Source of the DNA: an uncultured Lachnospiraceae bacterium
Lineage (GTDB): Bacteria > Bacillota > Clostridia > Lachnospirales > Lachnospiraceae
Length of the DNA: 64,000 nucleotides
Assembly (NCBI GenBank): GCA_949471785.1
Contig: CASWRE010000008.1
Coordinates: 1 to 64,000 of the forward strand
Direction: 5' to 3'
Part shown: piece after piece, positions 16,548 through 24,519 of the stretch
Layout: every line of letters starts with the position of its first letter
Position numbering within the stretch: position 1 is the first letter of the stretch
Notes under the pieces: generated by a model
Databases searched by the model: none
Told to the model about the DNA's origin: nothing
The model's input: the letters and a program-made list of their open reading frames with translations, nothing else
Made by a program: the position numbers and the translations under genes

Positions 16548-16654
16548 AGGTCGGTTACCGGGCCATCGGCCGGCTGCTGTACTCACGGATGGATGAGTTG
16601 GGGTATTTTGACGGGGTCAGGGAAGCGATAGAACGGGTAAAGGCCATGGAGTGA
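16548..16654 (+). pseudogene. Possible gene-end fragment
   Basis: The + strand frame reads GYRAIGRLLYSRMDELGYF then DGVREAIERVKAME and a stop. It looks like the helical C-terminus of a real protein but has no start, ribosome site or upstream continuation. I do not recognise the parent. It may be a remnant, or chance coding-like sequence. Confidence 0.25.
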
Positions 16655-16675
16655 CGCCGTTTTGGCGTCACTCTA
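16651..16675. terminator. Hairpin between converging genes, near the MATE stop
   Basis: GAGTGACGCC and GGCGTCACTC form a perfect 10-bp stem with loop GTTTT, 8 bases past the MATE stop on the minus strand. No T tract on the minus strand, so its strength as a terminator is doubtful. Confidence 0.45.
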
Positions 16676-16682
16676 TACTGTT

Positions 16683-18065
16683 TCATTGTATTGCTTTGTC
16701 CGCGGCCCGCATAGTCTTTGTCAGGAAGACGGCGCTCAGGATCAGCGACATCAGCTCTGCGATGGGAAAGGCCAGCCAGACCATGTTCAGATTTCCGGTC
16801 TGAGCCAGCAGCCAGGCGGCGGGGAGCAGGACGACGAGCTGACGGCATACGGATACGATCAGGCTGTACAGCGGATTGCCGATGGCCTGGCACACGGAAC
16901 CGGCGATGATACAGAAGCCGGCCAGCAGATAATGGGTACCGATGATCCTGAGGGCCGGGATACCGATAGCCAGCATATCCTCCGAGGCGTTGAAGAAAGA
17001 CAGCAGCACGCCGGGAATCAGTTCAAAGGCGGTAAGCCCCAGCAGCATGATGGCAATGGCCGTGAAGATGGTGAGCTTCACGGTCTTTTTCAGCCGGTCC
17101 AGCTTTTTGGCGCCGTAGTTGTAGGCGATGATCGGTATCATGCCGTTATTCAGGCCGAATACCGGCATGAAAATGAAGCTCTGCAGCTTGAAATAGGCGC
17201 CGAACACGGCGGTGGCCGTGGTGGTGAATGAGATCAGGATCTTATTCAGGCCGAAAGTCATGACAGAACCGATGGACTGCATGATGATGGAAGGGAATCC
17301 TACCCGGTAGATTTCCGCGGCTGTGCGGGTGTGCCAGCGGATATCGCGCAGCCGGATATGGATATCCTTATTGTATTTCAGATTTATAATCAGACCGGCG
17401 ACGGCTGCGGTGATCTGTCCGATTACGGTGGCCGCCGCGGCTCCGGCCACTTCCATACGGGGAAAGCCGAAGAGGCCGAAGATCAGGATCGGGTCCAGAA
17501 TGATATTGATGACGGCGCCCATCATCTGTGTGTACATGGCAAATTTCGTGCGCCCGGTGGACTGCAGAAGCCGTTCAAAGCAGAACTGGCAGAAGATACC
17601 GAAGGAGCAGCCCAGGCAGATCCGGCCATAGGCAGTACCGTAGTTTACGATTTCCGCCACGTCGGTCTGGGCCAGGAAGAAGGGCCGGGAGCAGAAAATG
17701 CCGATCAGGGCAAAGAGTACGGCGCTGCAGACGGACAAGAAGATTCCCGTGTTGGCGGCGCGGTCCGCGGATTCCTGATGTTTGGCGCCCAGGGAGCGGG
17801 ACAGCAGAGTGTTGACGCCCATGGTGGTGCCGCCCCCCACGGCGATCATCAGATTCTGCAGGGGGAAAGCCAGCGATACGGCATTCAGGGCGTTCTCGCT
17901 GAGCCGTGAGACAAAGATGCTGTCCACTACATTGTAAAAGGCTTGTACCAGCATGGAGATCATCATGGGTATGGCCATGCTGGCCAGCAGGGGGCCGATG
18001 GACTGAGTGCCCATCCGGTTTTCGCCCGGCGCGGCCGGGGTTTGTCTGGTTTTATCTGTGTTCAT
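16683..18065 (-). CDS. MATE-family multidrug efflux transporter
   Basis: 460 residues, about twelve membrane helices in the two-bundle MATE layout: PLLASMAIPMMISMLVQAFYN at the N-terminus and AGAAAATVIGQITAAVAG in the middle are family-like. MATE proteins export cationic drugs in exchange for Na+ or H+. The start overlaps the 3' end of the MarR gene by 14 bases, so the two are translationally linked. By position its expression is probably repressed by that MarR protein. The substrate is not inferable. Confidence 0.92.
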   Translation of the reverse strand: MNTDKTRQTPAAPGENRMGTQSIGPLLASMAIPMMISMLVQAFYNVVDSIFVSRLSENALNAVSLAFPLQNLMIAVGGGTTMGVNTLLSRSLGAKHQESADRAANTGIFLSVCSAVLFALIGIFCSRPFFLAQTDVAEIVNYGTAYGRICLGCSFGIFCQFCFERLLQSTGRTKFAMYTQMMGAVINIILDPILIFGLFGFPRMEVAGAAAATVIGQITAAVAGLIINLKYNKDIHIRLRDIRWHTRTAAEIYRVGFPSIIMQSIGSVMTFGLNKILISFTTTATAVFGAYFKLQSFIFMPVFGLNNGMIPIIAYNYGAKKLDRLKKTVKLTIFTAIAIMLLGLTAFELIPGVLLSFFNASEDMLAIGIPALRIIGTHYLLAGFCIIAGSVCQAIGNPLYSLIVSVCRQLVVLLPAAWLLAQTGNLNMVWLAFPIAELMSLILSAVFLTKTMRAADKAIQ

Positions 18066-18513
18066 TATGTTCTTGTTCCTTTCTTGCGTTTATCAGCATG
18101 TGATCCATGACGTTCAGGAAAGCTTCTACCTGTTCATCGGGAATGTCCCGGATCAGTTTTCTGAAGATGTCTTCGTCCATATGATCCAGATCCCCGGCCA
18201 GAAGCCGGGTTTTTTCCGTAGAGGAGATGGCCTTGGAACGTTTGTCGGCGGCTCCGGTACGGCAATGGATGAAGCCCTTTCTTTCCAGGTGCTTGAGGAT
18301 TTCCGTCATGGTAGGGTGTGTGTATCTGGCAGCGTGTTCCAGATCCCGCTGGTTGATTTCCGGCGGTTTCGAAGCCTCCAGACGGCGCAGCTGTTGCAGC
18401 ACGGCAAACTGTACGCCGGTCAGCCCCAGCGTCTGAACCCGCTCGTTTAAAAGATGTTTAAAGGTGCGGTGGAGGATGGAGAGGCGCAGGCCCACGGGTA
18501 ATTCGTCAATCAT
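18052..18513 (-). CDS. MarR-family repressor of the MATE gene
   Basis: 153 residues from ATG 18513, which follows ACAGGAGGCCTGTCA; the longer reading (18552) has no such site. MarR winged helix: LTGVQFAVLQQLRR, INQRDLEHAARYTHPTMTEILKHLERKGFI, then GAADKRSKAISSTEKT. The family binds short palindromes as a dimer and is released by phenolic or drug ligands. Upstream stands a strong promoter with a GTNGTGCACNAC dyad over the start point, fitting autorepression of a marR-MATE operon. Confidence 0.9.
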   Translation of the reverse strand: MIDELPVGLRLSILHRTFKHLLNERVQTLGLTGVQFAVLQQLRRLEASKPPEINQRDLEHAARYTHPTMTEILKHLERKGFIHCRTGAADKRSKAISSTEKTRLLAGDLDHMDEDIFRKLIRDIPDEQVEAFLNVMDHMLINARKEQEHNEHR

Positions 18514-18543
18514 TGACAGGCCTCCTGTAATCAATATAAATAA

Positions 18544-18585
18544 GTAGTGCACGACCTATTATAATCGGCGCGGAGGATTTGTCAA
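18544..18585 (-). promoter_or_regulatory. marR-MATE promoter with dyad operator
   Basis: On the minus strand TTGACA (plus 18580-18585) and TATAAT (plus 18558-18563) are 16 bases apart. GTAGTGCACGAC at 18544-18555, a dyad of form GTNGTGCACNAC, covers the expected start of transcription, a typical place for MarR binding. Confidence 0.7.
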
Positions 18586-18659
18586 TAGGGAATTTATCAG
18601 ATGAACCGGAAAGCCGATATATAGATAGAGAGTCAGACAGGAGAGGGAGGAGGACCGGG

Positions 18660-20321
18660 ATGGCAGGCGTGAAGAATGTGGGCGGCGCGAAGAGTGCTCC
18701 GGGACTGTCCGTGCCAAAGGACGGGGAAGGGTCCAGACAGAAGGCGGCGGACGTGGCCGGCCAGACGGGCCGGAAGGCGGCGGATGCGGTCAGTCAGGCT
18801 GCGCAGGCGGCCCGGGTGGCCGGCCAGGTTTCCCGCATGGAGGCCGGCCAGGTCATGATCGCGCAGGCGGCAAGACAGGCGGCCGAAGAGCGGCAGCGGC
18901 TGGCCGAAGAACAGCAGGAGAGACAGACGGAGAGGGAAGAACGGGATCAGGAAGTCCGGGATACGCCGGAACTGTCCCGGCAGAGCAGGTGGTTTGGCCT
19001 GGAGGGAAGGCTTCTGGCTCAGGCCAGCCAGAGATGGATACTGGAGATGGAGGAGGAAGCCTGGGAGGCGATTCTTGCCTGGCAGCCTGGGCAGGACGGG
19101 GATATCCGCCGGGCGCTTATGGAGCTGTCCAGATTGTACCTGGCTCTTCTGGAAGCGCTTCTGACCTATACGACGGGGGATGAGCAGCAGCAGCAACAGC
19201 AACGGCTGGACGCTGTCCTGGCCCAGAAGCTCAGCCTGATCTGGGACATGGATATACGGGATCTGGATACATTTTTTAGCCAGACGGGCCAGTCGGCGGT
19301 ATTGAAAGTCATAAAAGCCAGCCTATACAGGCAGGCCACGGGGTCGTCTATTTCTCCCGGCGCAGCAGAACAGCTTTTTGACAGGGGGCGCGGCCATACC
19401 GCGGGCGGCAGACCCGCCGCGGGGGGGAGCGCCGTTCTGGGAGGAGGGGTCTATACGCTGGCAAAGGGGGGGAATGTCCGTTTTGCTTCCGCCCTGTCCG
19501 GACACGGCGATTCCGGGGAAAAGCAGATCCTCCGGCGGCTGGAGACGCTGAACGGCATTCAGGGCGGCGGCAGATCCTCCGGCGCGTCTTATGCGGGAGC
19601 CGGCCGGTCGGCGGGAATTTACAGAGGAAATGAGCTGACCGTGGCCAATGCTTTCGCCAGGCATATGAGCGGCAGCGGCAATTTGCTGAAAGATCCGTCG
19701 TTTGGCGCGCGCAATGAGGAGGCTGTGGGGTTTCTTGCCGCCGCCACCGCTATCAAGGGCCAGGTGTACGTAGAATCCATGGCCAGAGACAGCGCCCTGC
19801 GCACGCCGGTGAGGAATGCCGTGGATAAATTTGTGGATTATTATCTGAGTCGGAAAGGTGTGTACAAAGTATACAACTACACGACCGACGTCTATGAGCG
19901 GACGAAAAATCCCCAGAGGGCCATGGAGGAAGGGCTGGCTTATGCCTATCGGATATTCGTGGAGAAAAAGGGGAACGGCGTTTACGCCGGGCAGGATGCT
20001 TACGGACAACAGGCGGGATTTTTCCGGGCGCTGCTGAAAGGATATTCGCCGGAGGTGGATCTGAGGAGGGGGATGCAGCTGCTGGAGCTGAACTGGGCCG
20101 ATTTTCTGCGTGCTATAGAGCAGGAGGATCATAAGAAGCTGGCGCTGAGACTGCAGAATTACAGTCCCTGGGGGACGCTTTTGAAGGAATCAAAGAAGGA
20201 GAAGAGGCAGAAGGATCATCCGCCGGCAGAGAAAAAGGGCCGCCGGCTTATGGCTGTGGAAATCTTCGGCGTGGCCGTGGCGGTGATTGCCTGGCTGTGC
20301 TATATGCTGCTTTTCCGGTAA
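18660..20321 (+). CDS. Unrecognised large tail-anchored protein with Ala/Gln/Glu-rich helical head
   Basis: 553 residues from ATG 18660, behind GGAGGAGGACCGGG; an upstream in-frame ATG (18579) lacks a site. Residues 1-100 are an Ala/Arg/Gln/Glu-rich amphipathic helix (AADVAGQTGRKAADAVSQAA, then EERQRLAEEQQERQTERE). Residues 108-230 are leucine-rich helical with a Gln run at 175-181 from CAG/CAA codons. Residues 250-330 are Gly/Ser-rich and disordered-looking. 335-510 look globular (MSGSGNLLKDPSFGARNEEA; VYNYTTDVYERTKNPQRAM). The C-terminus is a Lys-rich stretch then one hydrophobic helix ending in MLLFR, so it is likely C-tail anchored with the bulk in the cytoplasm. I recognise no family. 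It is monocistronic between MarR and a secreted protein. Confidence 0.75.
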   Translation: MAGVKNVGGAKSAPGLSVPKDGEGSRQKAADVAGQTGRKAADAVSQAAQAARVAGQVSRMEAGQVMIAQAARQAAEERQRLAEEQQERQTEREERDQEVRDTPELSRQSRWFGLEGRLLAQASQRWILEMEEEAWEAILAWQPGQDGDIRRALMELSRLYLALLEALLTYTTGDEQQQQQQRLDAVLAQKLSLIWDMDIRDLDTFFSQTGQSAVLKVIKASLYRQATGSSISPGAAEQLFDRGRGHTAGGRPAAGGSAVLGGGVYTLAKGGNVRFASALSGHGDSGEKQILRRLETLNGIQGGGRSSGASYAGAGRSAGIYRGNELTVANAFARHMSGSGNLLKDPSFGARNEEAVGFLAAATAIKGQVYVESMARDSALRTPVRNAVDKFVDYYLSRKGVYKVYNYTTDVYERTKNPQRAMEEGLAYAYRIFVEKKGNGVYAGQDAYGQQAGFFRALLKGYSPEVDLRRGMQLLELNWADFLRAIEQEDHKKLALRLQNYSPWGTLLKESKKEKRQKDHPPAEKKGRRLMAVEIFGVAVAVIAWLCYMLLFR

Positions 20322-20360
20322 GGGCAAAGTCCGTAAGAATATGTAAATCCGGCCAGGAGG

Positions 20361-20393
20361 GAATCTGCCCCTCGCCGAAGGCCGAACTGCCGC
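20361..20393. repeat. REP-like dispersed palindrome, decayed copy
   Basis: GAATCTGCCCCTCGCCGAAGG followed by CCGAACTGCCGC preserves the GCCGAAGGCCGAACTG core of the copy at 29198-29236, but the left arm has decayed. Confidence 0.4.
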
Positions 20394-20422
20394 AAAAAGT
20401 AAGCGGTCAACGGGTTCATGTG

Positions 20423-20451
20423 TTGAGTTTGGGACGTGTGCGTGATATACT
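20423..20451 (+). promoter_or_regulatory. Promoter of the transglutaminase-like gene
   Basis: TTGAGT (20423-20428) and TATACT (20446-20451) are 17 bases apart, about 60 bases before the gene start at 20511. Confidence 0.6.
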
Positions 20452-20510
20452 ATGCGTATGTAAAATCGTTCACGCTTTAAAAGCAGAGGGAAAAGAAAGA
20501 GAGGAAGACC

Positions 20511-21257
20511 ATGAATTTTTTCAAAAAAGCAATATTTTTTGTATTATGCGCCATTTTGTTTCTGGGGACGCCGGTAATATCCAAGGCGGCTCAGACGACG
20601 GAAGGCGCTGCGGATCAGCAGCAGCCCAGGACAGGCTGGCAGACGATTAAGGGCAAACGGTACTATTATGATAAGAAAGGCGTCAAAGTAACGGGCCTGA
20701 AAAAGATCGACGGCGCCAAATATTATTTTAATAAAAAAGGGGTCATGCAGACCGGGCTGAAAAAGATCAAGAATAAAACCTATTACTTTGACAAAACTTA
20801 CGGCTATATGGTCACCATTGCGAGATATAAAAATTATCTGATTGACTATAAAGGGGTATGCCATAAAATACCGAATAAGAAAACAGGGAATAAGACGAAG
20901 GATGCCCGGAGGGTCGCGAAGCTGATCGCCAAATGCGTGCAGAAAAAGGGCAAAGGCGTCAAGGATCTCGACAGGGTCCGGCAGGCGGCCTTTTACGTAT
21001 ATACGTTTTGCCGGCAGTGCAAATATACGATGAAAGGTTCCGACTACAGACAGGCTTACGGCGTTTTTATAGCAAAGAAATATTCCTGCGCGGGCGCCAC
21101 GCGGGCGCTGGGAATGGTCCTTGACTGTATGGGATATAAGTGGAAACATGTCAATGCCAATAAGTATACCCATCAGTGGTGCCAGGTTAAAATGGACGGA
21201 AAGAAAGGGTATGCCGACGGCCAGATCGGCGTCGCCGGATATGGAAAATATATGTAA
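20511..21257 (+). CDS. Secreted transglutaminase-like protein with wall-binding repeats
   Basis: 248 residues. Signal peptide MNFFKKAIFFVLCAILFL, cleaved about residue 26. Residues 42-98 hold three choline-binding/glucan-binding type repeats (GWQTIKGKRYYYDKKGVKVTG; GLKKIDGAKYYFNKKG; LKKIKNKTYYFDK). The rest is a transglutaminase-like Cys protease fold: Cys in KKYSCAGATRALGMVL, His in YTHQWCQVK, Asp in GYADGQIG form the catalytic triad. Such proteins act on the cell surface, probably on peptide or isopeptide bonds. It has its own promoter and a bidirectional terminator. Confidence 0.82.
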   Translation: MNFFKKAIFFVLCAILFLGTPVISKAAQTTEGAADQQQPRTGWQTIKGKRYYYDKKGVKVTGLKKIDGAKYYFNKKGVMQTGLKKIKNKTYYFDKTYGYMVTIARYKNYLIDYKGVCHKIPNKKTGNKTKDARRVAKLIAKCVQKKGKGVKDLDRVRQAAFYVYTFCRQCKYTMKGSDYRQAYGVFIAKKYSCAGATRALGMVLDCMGYKWKHVNANKYTHQWCQVKMDGKKGYADGQIGVAGYGKYM

Positions 21258-21262
21258 TATAC

Positions 21263-21289
21263 AAAAAAGCTGCCGTGGGCAGCTTTTTT
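21263..21289. terminator. Bidirectional terminator
   Basis: AAAAAAGCTGCC (21263-21274) and GGCAGCTTTTTT (21278-21289) form a perfect stem with a three-base loop and T tracts on both strands. It ends the + strand secreted-protein gene and the minus-strand sugar operon. Confidence 0.92.
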
Positions 21290-21333
21290 GTATGGTATAA
21301 AATGGGGAAGATGTTATATGTCGGAGACGTATT

Positions 21334-22350
21334 TTATTTGCCGCCGCCGACGATTACGCCGTCCTCATCCCACAGATCGTGCCAGTCTCCCGCGCCTTCC
21401 CAGAGAAATACCTGGCCCTTGACGAGGCGGTTGCCCCGCTCCAGGGTGGCGATCTTTGCCATTTCCTCGTCGGTCAGGGGATCTTCGGTGAGGCATTTCA
21501 GGTTGCTTATGTAGTTCTTCTCGTGGATGGAGAATGGGATGGGCAGCTGTCCCCTCTGGTGGGCCCATTTCAGGGAAATCAGGGCCGGATGTACGCCATG
21601 GGCCGCGGCGATTTCCACCATTTCCGGCATCTGCAGGTCGGCGATGTCTTCGGGACAGATATCGCGCTCCGGCCGTTTGGGCGATCCCATGGGCATGTAG
21701 CCGATGGGCAGGATATCGTGGTCTCTCAGATAATCAAAGAGCTCCTGCTGCTGGAAGCAGGGATGAAGTTCGATCTCGCAGGCAGCCGGCTTTATGTCCA
21801 TCAGCGGCAGTACGGCTTCCAGCTTCGGGATGGTCATGTTGGAAATACCGATATGGCGGATCAGCCCTTTTTTCACCAGAGCTTCGCATTGTCTGTAAGT
21901 GTCCATGAATTCTTCCACGCTGAAGGGGCGGGAATCCGGATTGCGGGAATCCACGGTGCAGCCCGGCGCATGGTAGTTGGGGAAGGGCCAGTGGATAAAA
22001 TACAGGTCGGCATAATCGCACTGCAGGTCGTCTATGCTCTTTTTACAGGCTTCCTCTACATGGCGGTGCATATCATTCCACACCTTGGTCATGATAAACA
22101 GGTCTTCGCGTTTTACTATACCTTTTTGGAAAGCGTCCCGGAAGACCTCACCGATCCGGGACTCGTTGCCGTAGCAGGCGGCGCAGTCAAACAGGCGGTA
22201 ACCGCAGGCGATGGCTCCGGATACGGCGGCGGATACTTCGTCGGCGTCGAAACGGTCGGAGCCGAAGGTGCCCATGCCAATGGCGGGAATCATGGCTCCG
22301 GAGTTCAATTTGATGGCAGGAATCAGATCCTGGCTGATGATCTCACTCAT
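21334..22350 (-). CDS. Aldo/keto reductase, last gene of the sugar operon
   Basis: 338 residues, TIM-barrel AKR with the catalytic tetrad visible: Asp and Tyr in RLFDCAACYGNE, Lys in FIMTKVWND, His in LYFIHWPFP. NADPH-dependent reduction of sugar aldehydes or ketones is the family role. It is separated from the PfkB-family kinase gene by 47 bases, with AAGGAGAATATCATT ahead of ATG 22350, and is the last of five co-oriented genes. The substrate is presumably an intermediate or side product of the operon's sugar. It is longer than typical AKRs because of an insertion near residue 130 and a C-terminal tail. Confidence 0.88.
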   Translation of the reverse strand: MSEIISQDLIPAIKLNSGAMIPAIGMGTFGSDRFDADEVSAAVSGAIACGYRLFDCAACYGNESRIGEVFRDAFQKGIVKREDLFIMTKVWNDMHRHVEEACKKSIDDLQCDYADLYFIHWPFPNYHAPGCTVDSRNPDSRPFSVEEFMDTYRQCEALVKKGLIRHIGISNMTIPKLEAVLPLMDIKPAACEIELHPCFQQQELFDYLRDHDILPIGYMPMGSPKRPERDICPEDIADLQMPEMVEIAAAHGVHPALISLKWAHQRGQLPIPFSIHEKNYISNLKCLTEDPLTDEEMAKIATLERGNRLVKGQVFLWEGAGDWHDLWDEDGVIVGGGK

Positions 22351-22397
22351 AATGATATTCTCCTTGTACTGTATTTCTGATGAAAAAGTGCGCTTTG

Positions 22398-23330
22398 TTA
22401 TCCTATTTTTTCAATTTCGATCTGCGGCAGCAGCCTGTCCCGGTCGGCGGGAAGGAAATAGCCTGTTTCTTCCCGCAGAGCCGCGGCCGCGGAAATGGCG
22501 CTGGCTCTGCGGAGCATGTCGGAGGCGGAGAGGCCGTCGGCCAGTCCCAGGGCAAAGCCCGCGATCATGGAATCGCCGCAGCCTACGGTGTTGACGGCGT
22601 CAATGTGCGGAACTTTCGCCCGGAAACAGCCCTCGTCGCAGACCAGCAGGGAACCGTCGCTGCCCAGGGATATGGCTACATACGCTATTCCGTCTTGATG
22701 GAGCTGTCTGGCGGCTTCCAGCATTTCGCGGATATCGATGCAGTCCCGTCCGGTCAGCATACGGATTTCGTCCAGATTCGGTTTCACCATGGTGGGACAG
22801 GACTGTATGCCTGTGGCGAGGAGGCTGCCGCTGGTATCCAGAATGATTTTTTTGCCGCCGGTTTTGCAGATGTCTGTCAGGCGACGGTAGGCATGTCCGT
22901 CCAGTCCCTTTGGTACGCTGCCGGAGACGGCGACGACGTCGGCGTCGGGCAGCAGATGTTCAAATTTATCGAGAAATCCGGCAAAGTCCGTCTCCTTCAC
23001 GGTAAAGCCTGGTTCCAGAAATTCTGTCTGGGTGTGGTTTGCTTCATCCCAGATATTTACGCAGGAGCGGCTTTCTTCGGGCAGATGGTAGAAGGCGCTT
23101 TCGATGCCGAAAGGCTTTAAGGATTCTTCGATATAATGTCCGGCGTGGCCGCCCACGAAGCCGGTGGCCACGACCCGGGCTCCGGCGATGGCGGCGGGTT
23201 TGGATACGTTCAGCCCCTTGCCGCCGGGGGTATAGGTGCAGGTTTTCACCCGGTTTACCTCGCCGATCCGGTAATTTTCTACAACATACCGCTTGTCGAT
23301 GGCGGCGTTTAAGGTTACGGTTAGCAGCAT
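22398..23330 (-). CDS. PfkB-family sugar-phosphate kinase (1-phosphofructokinase/tagatose-6-phosphate kinase type)
   Basis: 310 residues from ATG 23330 (MLLTVTLNAAIDKRY) behind AAGGAGAATCTT; the longer frame to 23690 is an overlap with the upstream gene. Features of the hexose-phosphate branch of PfkB: N-terminal TLNAAIDK, GGKGLNVSK, and C-terminal DAVNTVGCGDSMIAGFALG with the catalytic Asp. These enzymes phosphorylate ketohexose-1-phosphate or tagatose-6-phosphate to the bisphosphate for aldolase cleavage. An aldolase lies in the same operon, so bisphosphate formation is the likely role. Which sugar phosphate is used cannot be read. Confidence 0.88.
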   Translation of the reverse strand: MLLTVTLNAAIDKRYVVENYRIGEVNRVKTCTYTPGGKGLNVSKPAAIAGARVVATGFVGGHAGHYIEESLKPFGIESAFYHLPEESRSCVNIWDEANHTQTEFLEPGFTVKETDFAGFLDKFEHLLPDADVVAVSGSVPKGLDGHAYRRLTDICKTGGKKIILDTSGSLLATGIQSCPTMVKPNLDEIRMLTGRDCIDIREMLEAARQLHQDGIAYVAISLGSDGSLLVCDEGCFRAKVPHIDAVNTVGCGDSMIAGFALGLADGLSASDMLRRASAISAAAALREETGYFLPADRDRLLPQIEIEKIG

Positions 23331-23407
23331 AAGATTCTCCTTGGGTGAGGCGGTTCCCACAGGCGGGAACTGCCATAGTCGGTTCGGATGCCGATGGGGC
23401 GTCCTGG

Positions 23408-24457
23408 TTATTCGTTGACCAGCAGGATTTTCCCTTTGACCAGTCCCGGGGTTTTGTAGAGCTGGAAGGCTTCCTGGGCCTGACTCATGGGCACTTTCCG
23501 GTAGATGAAGGCCGGATCGAATTTGAGCTGTCCGGTGGCGAAATAGTGGGCGGTCAGAGACCATTCTTTTCCCGGGAAGGGAGCGCTGTAGGACATCCAG
23601 GAACCGGTCAGCTTGAATTCTTTGCGATTCATGTTCTCCCACATGGCGGGGGTGAAGGACAGCTCTTTGTGGGGCGTACCGATAAAGCACACCCTGGCCT
23701 TATTGGCCGCCAGAAAGAAGGCCATCTGCATGGTGGGAACTTGACCGGCCGTCTCGAAAACGAAGTCGTAGCCTCTGCCGCCGGTGACAGCCATGGCCTC
23801 TTCCATGTGATTTTCTCTCGTGGTGTTAACGACAGCGTCGGCGCCCATCCGGACGGCCAGCGCCAGCCGTTCCTCGCTGATATCAAAGACTACGACTTTG
23901 CGGGAGCCGAAGATCTTTGCCCACTGCATGGTGAAAATGCCGATGGTACCGCAGCCAAGGACAGCCACATAGCCGCCGCCCCGGTAATCGTTCTGCAAAA
24001 GGCCGTGGAGAGCCACGGTGGAGGGCTCAAACATGGCGCCCTGCTCATAGGAAATGCTTTTGTCAAAGGGAACCGTGTTGGCCTCGGGGATAACGACGTA
24101 ATCGGCGTTGCTGCCCTGTTCGCGGGAACCGATGAAGCTGTAGTGTTTACACAGAGAGAAATTGCCGTTCTGACAGTCATCGCATTTCATACAGGGGCGC
24201 AGGGGGGCGCCGGATACCCGGTCGCCGGGGACTACAGTGGTGACTCCCTCGCCGATTTCCACCACGTCGCCGGAAAATTCATGGCCCAGCACGATGGGGT
24301 AGAAATGGACGCCGCCCTGCAGGACCCGGGGAATGTCGGAACCGCAGATTCCGGAGGCTTTCACGCGGATCTTGACCAGGCCGGGGCCGACGCTTGGTTC
24401 CTCTACGTCCAGATATTGTACATCTTCATTGGCACAGACAACTGCTGCTTTCATCAT
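23408..24457 (-). CDS. Zinc-dependent polyol dehydrogenase, GatD-like
   Basis: 349 residues of the zinc-binding medium-chain dehydrogenase family. Catalytic zinc site: SGICGSDIPR with the Cys, GHEFSGDV with His-Glu. Structural zinc: CMKCDDCQNGNFSLC, four cysteines. NAD(P) Rossmann motif VLGCGTIGIF. It most resembles galactitol-1-phosphate 5-dehydrogenase and sorbitol dehydrogenases, oxidising a polyol or polyol phosphate to the ketose. It lies between the FGGY kinase and PfkB kinase genes. Two start codons (MMK) are adjacent; either fits. Confidence 0.88.
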   Translation of the reverse strand: MMKAAVVCANEDVQYLDVEEPSVGPGLVKIRVKASGICGSDIPRVLQGGVHFYPIVLGHEFSGDVVEIGEGVTTVVPGDRVSGAPLRPCMKCDDCQNGNFSLCKHYSFIGSREQGSNADYVVIPEANTVPFDKSISYEQGAMFEPSTVALHGLLQNDYRGGGYVAVLGCGTIGIFTMQWAKIFGSRKVVVFDISEERLALAVRMGADAVVNTTRENHMEEAMAVTGGRGYDFVFETAGQVPTMQMAFFLAANKARVCFIGTPHKELSFTPAMWENMNRKEFKLTGSWMSYSAPFPGKEWSLTAHYFATGQLKFDPAFIYRKVPMSQAQEAFQLYKTPGLVKGKILLVNE

Positions 24458-24519
24458 AATATGTCTCCTTTTGGGGTGTTGGTCCCTGTAGGACGCTGGA
24501 AGTCGTGTACAGGGATTTT

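Noticed and set aside
23331-23690. 120-codon N-terminal extension of the PfkB-family kinase
   Set aside because: It overlaps the dehydrogenase gene, shows no homology-like sequence, and ATG 23330 has a good AAGGAG site.
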